From Caecitellus pseudoparvulus (lineage: Eukaryota; Bigyra: Bicosoecida), in assembly GCA_965644315.1 (NCBI GenBank), contig CBFFRQ010000066.1:434001-498000 (forward strand): DNA of 64,000 nt, written 5' to 3'. The notes under the pieces were generated by a model. It ran no database searches, had not been told where the DNA came from, and saw only the letters and a list, made by a program, of their open reading frames with translations. Shown here piece after piece: positions 63,048 through 64,000 of the stretch. Made by a program: the position numbers and the translations under genes. How positions within the stretch are numbered: the stretch's first letter is position 1; each line of letters begins with the position of its first letter.

Positions 63048-64000
63048 ATGGCAGCGGCAGCAACAGGCGACAAGCAGGCCACGGCCAAGGCCGGCAACCC
63101 GGCCGAGCGCCGGACCATCCGCATTTCCATTGAGGGCAACATCGCAGCAGGCAAGAGCACCTTCCTGCGCATCTTGTCTCAGTCTGACATGGACTTCATC
63201 GTCGTCCCCGAGCCGGTGCAGAAGTGGCAGGCGCTGCCTGCTGATGATGATGAGGCGTGGGTTCAAAATCCGCGCGCGCACGTGGTCTTGCCTGGCGTCA
63301 CGCCCCACTGCTTCCCCGCGCCACGCTGTGCAGCTCTGCGAGTCAACAAGATGGCTGCAACCTCCTGCATGCCTTTTATGAGGACCCGAAGAAGTGGGGC
63401 TTCTGCTTCCAGACCTATGCCATGCTCAGCAGGTCAGACTCTGCTGGCCCACCCACGGACACTTGCAGGGCGCCACTCACACCCGCTTTCCCCTGTGCAG
63501 AGTCCGCGGCATGGCCCGCAGTGTGCAGGAGTTCAAGGCTGCCTCTGCTGCATACAAGCTGACGACACAGGATGACTACCGCAAGCGTCCCCGCGCAGAG
63601 GCGGACGCAGACACGGAGGAGGCCGCTGCGCCATCCTCTCCCGCCAAGCGGCCGCGGGGGGAGGGCGGCGAAGCGGGCGCCGTGCCCCCCCCACCGCCCC
63701 CTGGCGTGCTGAAGGTGACGGTGCAGGGGCATACGTGTCCGCTGGAAGAGGGCTCCACGTTCCTGCAGTACAGTCCCGACACCGGCCTCACGCAAGTGGA
63801 GGAGGGCCAGGGCGACTTCCACGCCCTGGTCTCAGTGAACGGCGTGCTGGTGCTGAAAGCCTTGACCGGCCCTGCCGTGGTGGCTGCGCCTGATGCCTCC
63901 ACCACGCCCTTGCCTGTGGGCGGCACGGCGTGCCTGGCACCGGGCCACACGCTGGCGCTGCAAGACGGCGCCGTGGCGACGGTGGAGACCGTGGATAAGG
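63048..64000 (+). CDS. Deoxynucleoside kinase with inserted module, 3' part outside window
   Basis: Three exons so far: 63048-63256, 63334-63432 and 63501 to the right edge. The P-loop IRISIEGNIAAGKSTFLRIL, then FIVVPEPVQKW, and DGCNLLHAFYEDPKKWGFCF plus QTYAMLSR match the dCK/dGK/TK2/insect dNK family, which phosphorylates deoxynucleosides for DNA precursor supply. After QTYAMLSRVRGMARSVQEF, where family members continue through a short helix to the ERS substrate-site motif, at least 150 residues of different character appear: a Lys/Arg/Pro linker (PSSPAKRPRGEGGEA) and a beta-rich segment (VLKVTVQGHTCPLEEGSTF). The ERS motif must lie beyond 64000 if the enzyme is active. The first intron (77 nt) uses donor GTGGGTTC, required by frame. 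Confidence 0.8.

Noticed and set aside
62557-63063. Minus-strand frame (168 residues) next to the deoxynucleoside kinase start
   Set aside because: Its start overlaps the kinase ATG on the other strand, it contains no family motif, and no splice sites or neighbours support it.
63257-63275. GGTTCAAAATCC resembling a tRNA B box
   Set aside because: Wrong spacing, no A box or clover-leaf around it, and it lies in an intron of the kinase.
1-64000. CRISPR arrays, insertion sequences, rRNA, tRNA or viral insertions
   Set aside because: No repeat arrays, transposase-like ORFs, conserved rRNA cores or B-box/A-box pairs were seen; gene content is uniformly eukaryotic.

Overview
The window is nuclear DNA of a GC-rich, gene-dense, flagellate eukaryote. 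There are no bacterial operons, rRNAs or tRNAs that I can see. The genes are eukaryotic (RING1-type ubiquitin ligase, CNOT10, PAF1, VPS26, TBC1D22, PIG-Y, IFT74, CFAP206, axonemal dynein intermediate chain). Most are split by short introns (roughly 45-120 nt) that begin GTGCGT or GTGAGT and end CAG. IFT74, DNAI3/IC140 and CFAP206 mean the organism builds a motile cilium. The mix of an AP2-domain protein, a bHLH factor and a carnitine acyltransferase suggests a protist, perhaps an alga such as a haptophyte, cryptophyte, stramenopile or green flagellate. I cannot place it more precisely from sequence alone.

I modelled 34 protein genes on both strands, packed 50-900 nt apart. Exon joints were chosen so that the frame is kept, the GT-AG rule holds and family motifs are restored; every complete model sums to a whole number of codons. 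Left part (1-11.2 kb): an EF-hand protein running off the left edge, a coiled-coil/PDZ-like protein, then a ciliary block (a possible axonemal protein, DNAI3/IC140, CFAP206). 11.2-17.5 kb: two related mitochondrial carriers flanking a basic coiled-coil gene, a tiny Dad4/DASH-like kinetochore protein, a DCN1-like neddylation factor and ERH. 17.5-29.5 kb: PDCD2/Tsr4, CNOT10, an ankyrin protein, PAF1, CCA-adding enzyme and a RING1/RING2-like E3. 29.7-43.1 kb: an unknown basic protein, a CDK-like kinase, GUP1/HHAT-type MBOAT, DUF202 protein, TBC1D22-type RabGAP, a mitochondrial-looking membrane protein, an SMP-30-like propeller and a carnitine acyltransferase.

43.3-64 kb: a giant 2288-aa IQ-motif protein, an AP2-domain factor, PIG-Y, IFT74, VPS26, a bHLH factor, SNM1/PSO2 nuclease, mitochondrial bL34 and a deoxynucleoside kinase running off the right edge.

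The genes do not form one pathway. The themes are cilium construction and motility, transcription/chromatin and mRNA metabolism (PAF1, CNOT10, ERH, RING1, AP2, bHLH), trafficking (VPS26, TBC1D22), mitochondrial function and DNA repair/nucleotide supply. The most unusual signals are the Dad4-like protein, an ATTTCCGC(A) element repeatedly found next to start codons, first coding exons of only 3-6 nt, a carrier paralogue that has lost its signatures, and a deoxynucleoside kinase interrupted by an extra module.
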